Positions 1 through 6,480 of a stretch of DNA of 12,442 nucleotides are shown here, one piece after another. The stretch is from J095 sp964407935 (lineage in GTDB: Bacteria > Chloroflexota > Anaerolineae > 4572-78 > J111), in NCBI GenBank assembly GCA_964407935.1, contig CAYOXS010000167.1:1-12442 (forward strand). Reading direction: 5' to 3'. How positions within the stretch are numbered: position 1 is the stretch's first letter; every line of letters starts with the position of its first letter. The position numbers were made by a program, and so were the translations under genes. The notes beneath the pieces are model-generated. The model searched no databases, was not told the DNA's origin, and saw nothing but the letters and a program-made list of their open reading frames with translations.

Positions 1-2
1 TG

Positions 3-1862
3 GTCAACCTGATTTACCCCTTTACCCCCCGCTTTTTTGAGCGCACGCTGCTGCTGGCCGCGCCGGCCTTCTGGCTGCTCATCGGCGCGGGGCTGATCTG
101 GTTGTGGGAGCGCCACTATTGGCTGGTGGGCACAGCCGTGATCGCGCTGCTGCTGCCGATAGTGGTCAGCCTGTTTGTTTTTTACACCGACCCCCGTTAC
201 CCCGACGAAGATTACCGGCCCCTGCTGCGCGAGGTTGCCGCCGTGGCCACGCCCGCCGACACCATTTTGGCCAGCTACCAGTGGCAGTGGGGCTTTTATC
301 AGGCTTACCTGCCGCCGCCCCGCCCCCGGCTGTTTGAAGTGCCGGGCTGGGGCGCGGGCTGGTCGGCGGCTGAGGGCCACGCGCCCCAACTCCACGCCGA
401 TTTGAGCGCCATTCTGTCCGAATCGCCGCGGCTGTGGTTTCCGGCGTATCAGGCCGGCGGCCACATTTGGGAAGATGAAGCCGAAGCCGCCATCGCCGAG
501 TTGGGCTACCCGGCGCTGCTGCGCTGGTACAGCCCCCAACTCAAATTGACTCTGGCCGGCGCGGCCCAAACACCCGTGGTCGAGCTGCCCGCCGCCAATT
601 TTGCAAACAAGTTCAGCCTGCTTTCGGCGCAGGTGGGCGGCGATAAATTTGCCGCCGGGCGCGACATTGTGCCGGTGGAACTGCGCTGGCGCAAAGACGA
701 CACCGTTGGCCGCGAGCATCTGGTCAGTTTGCGGCTGGTTGATGCCGCCGGCCGCACCTGGGCCAGCCGCGACAGCCGCCCGCGCGCCGGGCAGGTCGAT
801 TTTACCGATCTGGCCGTGGGTGAAAATTTAACCGACCGGCACGGTTTGCTGACGCCGGCGGGCGCGCCGCCGGGCCAGTACCGGCTGCTGTTGAGCGTGC
901 GGCAGGCCAGCGACGCCCGGCCGCTGGATTTGCTCGACGCCGCCGGCCAGCCGCAGGGCGCGGAACTGCCACTGGCCGAGCTGGAGTTGATCGCGCCGCA
1001 GCCGCCGCTGGGGGTTGACGCGCTGCCGGTGCAAACCCGCACGGACGCCCGTTTTGGCGACCGGGCGCAACTGATCGGCTATTCGCTGGGCGAGGGGCCG
1101 TTCAAAGCCGGCGAAACCCTGCCGCTGACGCTGTTTTGGCAATCGTTGGGCCAACAGCCCGGCCCGCTGACCGTGCAAATTGAACTGCACGATGCCGCCG
1201 GGCAGGTGCTGCTGTCGCTGCCGCAGCCGCCCATTTGGCCCGCCGAAAACTGGTCGCCCGGCTTTTTGCTGCGCGACCCGCACGACGCGCTGCTGCAGCC
1301 AACCCTGCCGCCGGGCGAGTATCGCCTGTCGCTGCGGCTGCTCACCGGCGATGGCCAGCCGCTGCCGGTCAACAATAGCGACAGCCTGCCGCTGCAGCCC
1401 ATCGCCACTATTGACCGGCCGCACCTGTTTGAGCCGCCGGCCTGGCAGGTAGCCATCGACGCCGATTTTAACGGGCAGGCCCGGCTGGCCGGCCTCGATG
1501 CGCCCTCGACCCCGGTTGCGCCGGGCGGCGTGCTGCCGCTAACGCTCTACTGGCAGGCGCTGGCCCCGTTTGACCGCAACTGGACGGTTTTTGTCCATCT
1601 GCTCGATGGGCAGGGGCAAATTATCAGCCAGCAGGACCAGCCGCCGGGCGGCGGGCAATTCCCCACTGCCGGCTGGCTGCCGCCGGAATATCTGGCCGAC
1701 AGCTATCAGTTGGCCATCCCCGCCGACGCCGCGCCGGGGCAATATGTGCTGAGCATTGGCCTGTACGATGCCAACGATTTCAGCCGGCTGCCGGTCATTG
1801 AAAACGGCGCAGTGGCCGGTGACCACGTGACGATTGACAGTTGGCCTATTTCCGTGGAGTGA
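3..1862 (+). CDS. GT-C type membrane glycosyltransferase, C-terminal part (5' end outside window)
   Basis: The frame is open from base 3 to a TGA at 1860-1862, so this is the C-terminal 619 residues of a longer protein. The ATG at 102 is internal, because codons upstream of it (VNLIYPFTPRFFERTLLLAAPAFW) continue the membrane domain. The first 60 residues or so hold two hydrophobic transmembrane segments. After them comes a soluble segment with the style seen after the membrane core of dolichyl-phosphate-mannose mannosyltransferase-like (PMT/ArnT, GT-C) proteins (DPRYPDEDYRPLLREVA..). The remainder is three tandem beta-sandwich-like repeats of about 110-135 residues, beginning near nucleotides 595, 1045 and 1450. 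Each contains a 'Leu/Val-x-Leu-x-Trp' strand (VELRWR, LTLFWQ, LTLYWQ) and a 'PPG-x-Y-x-L' strand (PPGQYRLLL, PPGEYRLSL, APGQYVLSI). Probable role: transfer of sugar from a polyprenyl phosphate to an extracytoplasmic acceptor. The catalytic N-terminal loop is not visible, so family membership is inference. The short 40-base gap to the sigma gene makes cotranscription possible. Confidence 0.75.
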   Translation, partial: VNLIYPFTPRFFERTLLLAAPAFWLLIGAGLIWLWERHYWLVGTAVIALLLPIVVSLFVFYTDPRYPDEDYRPLLREVAAVATPADTILASYQWQWGFYQAYLPPPRPRLFEVPGWGAGWSAAEGHAPQLHADLSAILSESPRLWFPAYQAGGHIWEDEAEAAIAELGYPALLRWYSPQLKLTLAGAAQTPVVELPAANFANKFSLLSAQVGGDKFAAGRDIVPVELRWRKDDTVGREHLVSLRLVDAAGRTWASRDSRPRAGQVDFTDLAVGENLTDRHGLLTPAGAPPGQYRLLLSVRQASDARPLDLLDAAGQPQGAELPLAELELIAPQPPLGVDALPVQTRTDARFGDRAQLIGYSLGEGPFKAGETLPLTLFWQSLGQQPGPLTVQIELHDAAGQVLLSLPQPPIWPAENWSPGFLLRDPHDALLQPTLPPGEYRLSLRLLTGDGQPLPVNNSDSLPLQPIATIDRPHLFEPPAWQVAIDADFNGQARLAGLDAPSTPVAPGGVLPLTLYWQALAPFDRNWTVFVHLLDGQGQIISQQDQPPGGGQFPTAGWLPPEYLADSYQLAIPADAAPGQYVLSIGLYDANDFSRLPVIENGAVAGDHVTIDSWPISVE

Positions 1863-1902
1863 ATTAAGATGGGGTTCAATATCGATCTGGCAGGAATCTG
1901 GC

Positions 1903-2544
1903 ATGGAACGCACCAACGAAACCTGGCTGGCCGAACTTAGTGACGGCCATCCCAACCAGGCGCAGGCAATTGAAGATTTGCTGCAGCACTTGCGGCGCGG
2001 CATTTTGGCCTACCTGTACGCCCGCAGCGACCTGGGCCATCTGGCCGAAACCGAACTGCGACAAATGAGCAATGACTTTGCCCAGGACACAATTTTAAAA
2101 GTGCAGGAAAATCTGGGGAATTTCCAGGGTAAAAGTAAGTTCACCACGTGGGCCTCAAAAATAGCGGCCAACCATACCATCAGCGAACTGCGCCGGGCCA
2201 AGTGGCGAGACTTTTCGCTGGACGCGCTCACCGAAACCGGCTCCTCAATGCAGGAGATTTTGGAAATTCCCAGCAATAACAGCAGCTCACCGGATACCGA
2301 AAGCGAACGCCGGCAACTGTGGGCGGCCATCGAGGAAGTGGTCAATAATGAACTGACCGACCGCCAGCGCCAGGCATTAATTGCGGTGCGGGTTGACAAC
2401 GTGCCCATTGCCGAAGTGGCCCGGATAATGGACACCAATGCCAATAATGTGTACAAACTGTTGCACGATGCCCGGTTAAAACTCAAACGGGGGCTGCAAA
2501 ATTTAGGGCTTGATCCAGATTACATTCTGAAATTGTATAACTAA
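1903..2544 (+). CDS. RNA polymerase sigma factor, ECF-like (sigma-70 family)
   Basis: A 213-residue protein that would direct RNA polymerase to a specific promoter set. The sigma-2 region spans about residues 25-102 and includes the typical 'FAQDTILKVQENLGNF.GKSKFTTWASKIAANHTIS' block; the core-binding and -10-recognition helices end in a basic stretch (ELRRAKWRD). A Ser/Asn-rich linker (about 110-135) joins it to sigma-4 (about 135-197). Sigma-4 contains the helix-turn-helix 'IAEVARIMDTNANNVYKLLHDARLKLKRGL', which reads the -35 element. There is no sigma-1 or sigma-3 domain, and the length fits the ECF group. The chosen start is the ATG at 1903 (MERTNETW), preceded by a weak AGGA at 1892-1895. 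The frame is open upstream to an ATG at 1834, but that overlaps the previous gene and adds a non-conserved tail. The zinc-finger gene immediately downstream is the likely antagonist. Which ECF subgroup it belongs to, and what signal it answers, cannot be read here. Confidence 0.9.
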   Translation: MERTNETWLAELSDGHPNQAQAIEDLLQHLRRGILAYLYARSDLGHLAETELRQMSNDFAQDTILKVQENLGNFQGKSKFTTWASKIAANHTISELRRAKWRDFSLDALTETGSSMQEILEIPSNNSSSPDTESERRQLWAAIEEVVNNELTDRQRQALIAVRVDNVPIAEVARIMDTNANNVYKLLHDARLKLKRGLQNLGLDPDYILKLYN

Positions 2545-2615
2545 CAGGTAAGAAAGCCTGCCAAGGGGCGTCTAAAAAACGTAATGACACGCAATTCCGC
2601 ACCGGGAAAACTGAT

Positions 2616-2873
2616 ATGACAGAGTATAAATGGCAGGCGCTGCTAAAATCTGCGCTTGAAACCGAAGACATTGAAATTGGCTGCGAGGAATGCCACGAAG
2701 TTTTGGATATGTACGCCGAGTTACTTGTGGCCAAAGGCAACCCGGCCGATGTTATGCCCGCCGTTCAGCAGCACCTTAAACAGTGCCGCTGCTGCGCCGG
2801 AGAACTAGAAGCCTTGATGATTATGCTCGATCAACTGATTGCTCAAAGCGGCCCTGATTTTTCTCCCCAATAA
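2616..2873 (+). CDS. Small soluble zinc-finger protein, probable anti-sigma factor (ZAS-type)
   Basis: An 85-residue protein starting 71 bases after the sigma gene. It carries the zinc-binding anti-sigma (ZAS, zf-HC2-like) signature H-x3-C-x2-C at His53, Cys57 and Cys60. An upstream cysteine pair, Cys23 and Cys26 (GCEEC), sits about 27-30 residues before it, and one of these should be the fourth zinc ligand. In known ZAS proteins this domain wraps the sigma factor and blocks polymerase binding, often with redox sensitivity of the cysteines. There is no hydrophobic segment, so it would act in the cytoplasm, unlike the common membrane-anchored anti-sigmas. The start is the ATG at 2616; the upstream sequence GGGAAAA is at best a poor ribosome site. 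Pairing with the upstream sigma factor is inference from adjacency and family knowledge. It could alternatively be a zinc-finger regulator without a sigma partner. Confidence 0.75.
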   Translation: MTEYKWQALLKSALETEDIEIGCEECHEVLDMYAELLVAKGNPADVMPAVQQHLKQCRCCAGELEALMIMLDQLIAQSGPDFSPQ

Positions 2874-2884
2874 ATTATCCCAAT

Positions 2885-2910
2885 AAAAAAGGAGCGCCGA
2901 TGGCGCTCCT
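2885..2910 (-). terminator. Intrinsic terminator on the minus strand
   Basis: A perfect 9-bp stem AGGAGCGCC/GGCGCTCCT (2890-2898 with 2902-2910) closes a 3-base loop. On the minus strand it is followed at once by six Ts (complement of 2885-2890). On the plus strand the hairpin is followed by AAAATCG, so it is a poor terminator for the anti-sigma gene that ends at 2873. The flanking annotated genes are both on the plus strand, so this terminator has no protein-coding client. It is best explained by the predicted RNA at 2885-3027. Confidence 0.75.
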
Positions 2911-3027
2911 AAAATCGCCCCCGGCGCACAATAAGTGCTTTAGAAATAAAAAAATAAGGGCGACGCTGACGTATCCCTGTGATGGTCGCTCCATCCGTCG
3001 GGATATGCCAGCTAACAACGTGGGTCT
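2885..3027 (-). ncRNA. Predicted small RNA of unknown family (about 140 nt)
   Basis: Three signals on the minus strand line up. There is a promoter at 3034-3062 (TTGAAT, 17-base spacer, TAAAAT), a predicted start near 3026-3027, and a strong intrinsic terminator at 2885-2910. Between them lies a nested stem-loop. Its outer stem pairs 2965-2977 with 3000-3012 (GCTGACGTATCCC with GGGATATGCCAGC, 12 of 13 positions pair including one G-U). Its inner hairpin pairs 2981-2985 with 2991-2995 (GATGG/CCATC, 5-base loop). A T-rich tract (complement of 2945-2957) follows, then a small GCAC/GTGC hairpin at 2926-2938. No convincing ORF lies in the transcript. I could not match it to 6S RNA, SRP RNA, tmRNA, RNase P or a riboswitch class. 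The stem-loop itself is visible; that it is a transcribed RNA is inference. Confidence 0.5.
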
Positions 3028-3033
3028 ACGTAA

Positions 3034-3062
3034 ATTTTACTCCAATCTACACCCAAATTCAA
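3034..3062 (-). promoter_or_regulatory. Sigma-70-type promoter for the predicted minus-strand RNA
   Basis: Minus-strand -35 TTGAAT (3057-3062) and -10 TAAAAT (3034-3039) are separated by exactly 17 bases. The predicted start is 6-8 bases downstream, at about 3026-3027. The nearest minus-strand signal downstream is the terminator at 2885-2910. Confidence 0.55.
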
Positions 3063-3091
3063 GACTTAAACCGTAAAAATACCATAAATAT

Positions 3092-3739
3092 TTGGTTAGA
3101 ATCGTGAATAAATCTCCCAAAATCTTCGATATTACCCGCACACTTTCGCCCCGGATTGCGGTTTGGCCCGGCGACACCCCGTTTGCCAGCGAAATTATTA
3201 TGGCCATGAGCCGCGGTGAGTCGGTGAATTTGACTACACTGACCATCAGCAGCCACACCGGCACGCACGTTGACGCCGATTTTCACTTTTTCAACAGCGG
3301 CCGCACCATCGAGCAGATGCCGCTGGCGGCCTACATTGGCCCGGCCACGGTGGTCACAGTGCCGCGACCGGCCGGCCCGCTCACCCCCGCCGATTTTCCC
3401 GGCCTCGATTGGGGCCGGGTGCAGCGCCTGCTGGTTCACTCGGCGGCCAGCGACCAGCCGCCGGACCAGTTCCCCGCCGAAATTGTGTACCCCGCTCCGG
3501 AGCTGGCCGATTGGCTGGGCCGGCACGGCGCGTTCCTTTTTGGCTCCGATGCGCCTTCGATGGACACCATCGACAGCCAAACCCTGCCGGGCCACAACGC
3601 CCTCCGCCGCAACGGCATCGCCATTTTAGAAGGGCTGATCTTCAACAACGTGCCGGACGGTGAGTACGAACTCATCGCCCTGCCGCTGAAAATTGCCGGC
3701 GGCGACGGCTCGCCGGTGCGGGCCATTTTGCGCCAATAG
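3092..3739 (+). CDS. kynB: Cyclase family protein, KynB-like arylformamidase
   Basis: A 215-residue protein of the cyclase family (PF04199 type), close to the usual 205-215 residues of bacterial kynurenine formamidase. KynB hydrolyses N-formylkynurenine to kynurenine and formate in tryptophan breakdown and binds a metal pair. The metal-binding signature H-x-G-T-H-x-D-x3-H is intact at His55, His59, Asp61 and His65 (SSHTGTHVDADFHF). The family motif region 'SDAPSMDTIDSQTLPGHNAL' and the C-terminal 'ILEGL..NNVPDGEYELIALPLK..GGDGSPVRAIL' fit KynB well. No other kyn gene is nearby, so the substrate is not certain; related enzymes act on other amides or lactones. The start is not an ATG. TTG at 3092 and GTG at 3104 are the only reasonable choices, since an in-frame TAA lies at 3074. 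Neither has a good ribosome site, so expression may be low. Confidence 0.75.
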   Translation: MVRIVNKSPKIFDITRTLSPRIAVWPGDTPFASEIIMAMSRGESVNLTTLTISSHTGTHVDADFHFFNSGRTIEQMPLAAYIGPATVVTVPRPAGPLTPADFPGLDWGRVQRLLVHSAASDQPPDQFPAEIVYPAPELADWLGRHGAFLFGSDAPSMDTIDSQTLPGHNALRRNGIAILEGLIFNNVPDGEYELIALPLKIAGGDGSPVRAILRQ

Positions 3740-3796
3740 CCTCATCCTCCCCTTTACATCCCGGCAGACTTGTTTTAGACTTGAACCAAATCCATC

Positions 3797-3804
3797 GAGA
3801 GGAG
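3797..3804 (+). promoter_or_regulatory. Ribosome binding site deciding the lipoprotein start
   Basis: GAGAGGAG sits 8 bases before the ATG at 3813. It identifies that codon as the start rather than the in-frame ATG at 3693, which lies inside the preceding gene. Confidence 0.7.
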
Positions 3805-3812
3805 TTTGGGCA

Positions 3813-4671
3813 ATGGTGAAACATGTCTTGTTGTGGTTGATTGTGTTCAGTGTGATGGGGCTAACGGCCTGCGGCCAATCAGAAAGCGCCGAAGAGTCCG
3901 CCTCGTCGCAGGTGTCTTTGGGCGCAGAGGCCGCACCAACCGCCGCACAACCGGCGCAACAAGCCGCCGGCGACGCGCTTGAATCGCCCAAAACCGAAGC
4001 GACCGGCGAGACCATGCCCGCCAGCCCGCCGGAACCGGCCCAGCCCGAAACCGTCCCTTTTCCCGGCGTTGGCGGCCTGGAGCAGTTGACCGCCTTTCGG
4101 GCCACCATCCTGCTGGAAATTAACGGGGCGCAGGGCCAATCAACCGGCGATCAGCTCACTAACCAGCGGCAGGAATACACGCTGGAAATCAACCGCAATC
4201 CCCGCCAGCGCCACCAAACCACCTCCATCAAAAGCGAGGGCGGCATTCAAAGCGACTCGACCAGCGAGCTGTTTTTTGTGGATGACGTAACCTACACCCG
4301 CATCTCGGTGCCGGGCAGCGGCGATAGCTGGATTGCCCAGCGCGGCCTGCTGGGGCTGAACCAGTTTACCAACCCGGAAATTTTTGCCGCCCTGCCCCAA
4401 ACCGCCACCTGCGACTCCGCGCCGGTGCCGGTGAACGGCATTTCAGCCATTCACTGCGCATTTTCGGCAGAAAATATGCTGCCCAATGTGCTCACCGCCG
4501 ACAGCGTATCCGGCGAGGCATGGCTGGCCGAGGATGGCGGCTATCTGGTTAAATACCTGCTTGAGGCCAGCGGCGTCCACATCAAAGGCCAGTTTGCAGG
4601 CTTCAGCCGCTTTGAGTCGTACAAAATCAGCATTGAATTGACCGACATCAACGGCGACATCAGCGTCAGCC
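3813..4671 (+). CDS. Lipoprotein, N-terminal part, interrupted by assembly gap
   Basis: Starts at the ATG at 3813 behind a strong GAGAGGAG. The first 20 residues are a lipoprotein signal peptide (VKHVLLWLIVFSVMG) ending in the lipobox L17-T18-A19-C20. Cys20 would be lipidated and the protein anchored on the outer face of the membrane. An Ala/Pro/Glu-rich flexible linker covers about residues 21-85. It is followed by a beta-rich domain (about 90-286) reminiscent of LppX/LprG-like lipoprotein folds (LTAFRATILLEI, STSELFFVDDVTYTRI, GEAWLAEDGGYLVKYLLEASG). That likeness is by pattern only. Two cysteines (TATC and AIHC, near 4410 and 4458) may form a disulfide. The coding sequence runs into the N run at 4672. 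The piece at 4772-5134 is most likely its continuation. Function unknown; a lipid- or ligand-carrying envelope protein is a guess. Confidence 0.75.
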
Positions 4672-4771
4672 NNNNNNNNNNNNNNNNNNNNNNNNNNNNN
4701 NNNNNNNNNNNNNNNNNNNNNNNNNNNNNNNNNNNNNNNNNNNNNNNNNNNNNNNNNNNNNNNNNNNNNNN
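4672..4771. other. Assembly gap (100 Ns)
   Basis: Exactly 100 ambiguous bases, the conventional size for a scaffold gap of unknown length. The reading frame before the gap (codons starting at positions divisible by 3) and after it differ, so the true length cannot be 100 if one gene spans it. Confidence 0.95.
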
Positions 4772-5134
4772 ATCGACGGGGGCTATTTTGTCAGCATGAC
4801 CCTGCCGTTTGAACCACCGGCAATGACTGGCGGGGGCGACACGCCGGCCGGCGGCGATACTGGCTCCGCCTTCCCGCTGCCGGATAACGCCGAAGAGGTT
4901 ATTTCGATGCCGGGGGCCACCACCTACTTCACCGCCTTGCCGGTGGCAGCGGTGCTGGAATTTTACCGGGCGCAGCTTCCGCCGCTGGGCTGGGCCGAAA
5001 ACGAGTCCACCGCCTTTAGCGATGACAAAACCGGCCTGCTCACCTTTGAAAAAGAAAACCTAACGCTGATGATCACCATTAATTCGGAAGATGACGGCCG
5101 CACCAGCGTGGGGCTGTACCAATCCGGGCAGTAA
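4772..5134 (+). CDS. Lipoprotein, C-terminal part (5' end lost in assembly gap)
   Basis: The frame is open from the first base after the gap (IDGGYFVSMTLPFEPP..) to a TAA at 5132-5134, giving 120 residues. An internal ATG at 4796 is not a likely start, because the codons before it fit the same protein and no ribosome site precedes it. A Gly/Asp-rich linker (TGGGDTPAGGDTGS) leads to a compact C-terminal domain of about 80 residues. That domain begins 'FPLPDNAEEVISMPGATTYFTALPVAAVLEFYRAQLPPLGW' and ends '..LMITINSEDDGRTSVGLYQ'. This 'PLPDDA...T..P.aeV.dFYra.lp..GW' pattern recurs at the ends of Chloroflexota lipoproteins, as far as I recall. It most likely belongs to the same gene as 3813-4671. 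Two separate genes, or a collapsed repeat inside the gap, cannot be excluded: GGYFVSM resembles GGYLVKY before the gap. The gene converges on metB with a 44-base gap and no clear terminator. Confidence 0.7.
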   Translation: MDGGYFVSMTLPFEPPAMTGGGDTPAGGDTGSAFPLPDNAEEVISMPGATTYFTALPVAAVLEFYRAQLPPLGWAENESTAFSDDKTGLLTFEKENLTLMITINSEDDGRTSVGLYQSGQ

Positions 5135-5178
5135 CCGGCCAACCGGGGGAGCGGCCTTCCGCCATTCCGCCGCCACGT

Positions 5179-6438
5179 TTAGCGCCGGTACAGCACCATC
5201 GGCGAAACTTTGCCGCTGCCGTTGACTGCCTGAAATAGCGTTTCGGTATTGAACGACTTATCGAGCGCCTGCGCCAGATCGGCCAGCAAATCATCGGCGG
5301 CTTCAATGCCCACCGCCAGCCGCACCAGCCCGTCGCTGATGCCAATAGCCGCCCGCTCCTCGGTAGACAGGTCAAAGTAGCTCACCAGCGCCACCTGCTC
5401 CACCAGCGACTCAACCCCGCCCAAACTGGGGCCAATGTACGGAATCTCCAGCCGGTCGATGAATTGGCCCGTCCCCGCAAAATCCGTGTCCAGTTCAAAA
5501 CTGACCACGCCGCCAAAGCCGCTCATCTGCGCCGCCGCCACCGCATGATCGGGGTGGCTGGGCAGGCCGGGGTAGTACACCCGCCGCACCGCCGGGTGCT
5601 GGGCTAAAAAGTGAGCGAGCTTTCCGGCGGTATCGTTTTGGCGCAGCACCCGCAGTTCCAGCGTTTTGATGCCGCGCAGCAGCAGGTAGGCCGTCTGCGG
5701 ATCGCTGACATCGCCCAGAATCCCGCGCAAATCCCGCACCGCACCCACCATATACCCGCTGCCGATAACCACGCCAGCCAGCAGATCGTTGTGGCCGCCC
5801 AAATATTTGGTGGCCGAGTGAACCACAAAATCGACGCCAAATTCCAGCGGGCGCTGGTTGATGGGCGTGGCAAAAGTGCTGTCGATGACCGTTTTGAGGC
5901 CATATTTTTGGGCGATGGCCACCAGCTTCTCCAAATCCAGCACGCGCAGGTAGGGGTTGGTCGGCGATTCTGACAGGATGACTTTGGTGTTGGGCTGAAT
6001 CGCCGCCTCGATCGCGGCGTAATCGCCCATTGGCACCTGGGTGGATTCGACGCCGTAGCGGCCCAAAAATTGGGTGATAAACTGGCGCGTGCGGCGATAG
6101 CTGTCGTTGGTGTAAATGATGTGGCTGCCCGCCCCCAGCAGCGACAGCAGCGTGGTGGTGATGGCCGCCATTCCGCTGGAAAACAGACAGGCCGCCTCGC
6201 CGCCATCGAGCTGGGCCAGCTTGGCCTCCACCGCCGCTGCGGTCGGGTTGCCGTAGCGGCCGTACTCTTCGCGCTCAATCTCGTCGCCCCACAGCCGGGC
6301 TTCCATAAAATCGATCATGTCCTGCGTATTTTCAAAGGTGTAGGTGCTGGTCTGGTAAATGGGCGTGGTCAGCGCGTGGTGCGATTTGACCCGCTTTTCG
6401 CCGGCATGGACAACCTGGGTGCTCAATTTTTTAGCCAT
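5179..6438 (-). CDS. metB: Cystathionine gamma-synthase, plant-type (Cys/Met metabolism PLP enzyme)
   Basis: A 419-residue PLP-dependent enzyme of the Cys/Met metabolism family. It would join an activated homoserine with cysteine to make cystathionine in methionine synthesis. The PLP lysine is Lys211 in 'HSATKYLGGHNDLLAG'. Other family marks are 'YGRYGNPT' (59-66), 'SSGMAA' (87-92, phosphate site), Tyr114 in 'TNDSYRRTRQF', 'SESPTNPYLR' (156-165), Asp186 in 'IDSTFATP' and 'SLGGVESLVEQ' near the C terminus. The blocks 'YRRTR', 'HSATKYLGGHNDLLAG' and the 'VSYFDLSTEERAAIGISDGLVR' end resemble plant chloroplast CGS more than E. coli MetB. The start is the ATG at 6438, with AAGGAGA five bases upstream; an upstream in-frame ATG at 6483 lies inside the leader terminator region. 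The SAM-I riboswitch leader supports the methionine role. A methionine gamma-lyase or sulfhydrylase activity is the main alternative. Confidence 0.88.
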   Translation of the reverse strand: MAKKLSTQVVHAGEKRVKSHHALTTPIYQTSTYTFENTQDMIDFMEARLWGDEIEREEYGRYGNPTAAAVEAKLAQLDGGEAACLFSSGMAAITTTLLSLLGAGSHIIYTNDSYRRTRQFITQFLGRYGVESTQVPMGDYAAIEAAIQPNTKVILSESPTNPYLRVLDLEKLVAIAQKYGLKTVIDSTFATPINQRPLEFGVDFVVHSATKYLGGHNDLLAGVVIGSGYMVGAVRDLRGILGDVSDPQTAYLLLRGIKTLELRVLRQNDTAGKLAHFLAQHPAVRRVYYPGLPSHPDHAVAAAQMSGFGGVVSFELDTDFAGTGQFIDRLEIPYIGPSLGGVESLVEQVALVSYFDLSTEERAAIGISDGLVRLAVGIEAADDLLADLAQALDKSFNTETLFQAVNGSGKVSPMVLYRR

Positions 6439-6443
6439 CTGTG

Positions 6444-6450
6444 TCTCCTT
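6444..6450 (-). promoter_or_regulatory. Ribosome binding site of metB
   Basis: AAGGAGA on the minus strand, five bases before the ATG at 6438. It fixes the start there rather than at the upstream in-frame ATG at 6483. Confidence 0.75.
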
Positions 6451-6480
6451 TTTCGTTTTGTTTTGGCCGAAGAGGCGCAA

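Noticed and set aside
2890..2910. Hairpin as a plus-strand terminator of the sigma/anti-sigma operon
   Set aside because: There is no T tract on the plus strand (AAAATCG follows); the six Ts are on the minus strand.
2885..3027. 6S RNA, SRP RNA, tmRNA, T-box or known riboswitch identity for the predicted RNA
   Set aside because: The core motifs of these classes that I know are not present, and the 5' and 3' ends do not pair as 6S requires. It is left as unknown.
3693..3812. Longer N terminus for the lipoprotein from the ATG at 3693
   Set aside because: It overlaps kynB and would place the lipobox signal peptide internally. The ATG at 3813 has a strong ribosome site and a perfect signal peptide.
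5135..5178. Bidirectional terminator between the convergent lipoprotein and metB
   Set aside because: The GC-rich self-complementary stretch (CCGGCCAACCGG..GGCC) has no T tract on either strand, so it is not supported.
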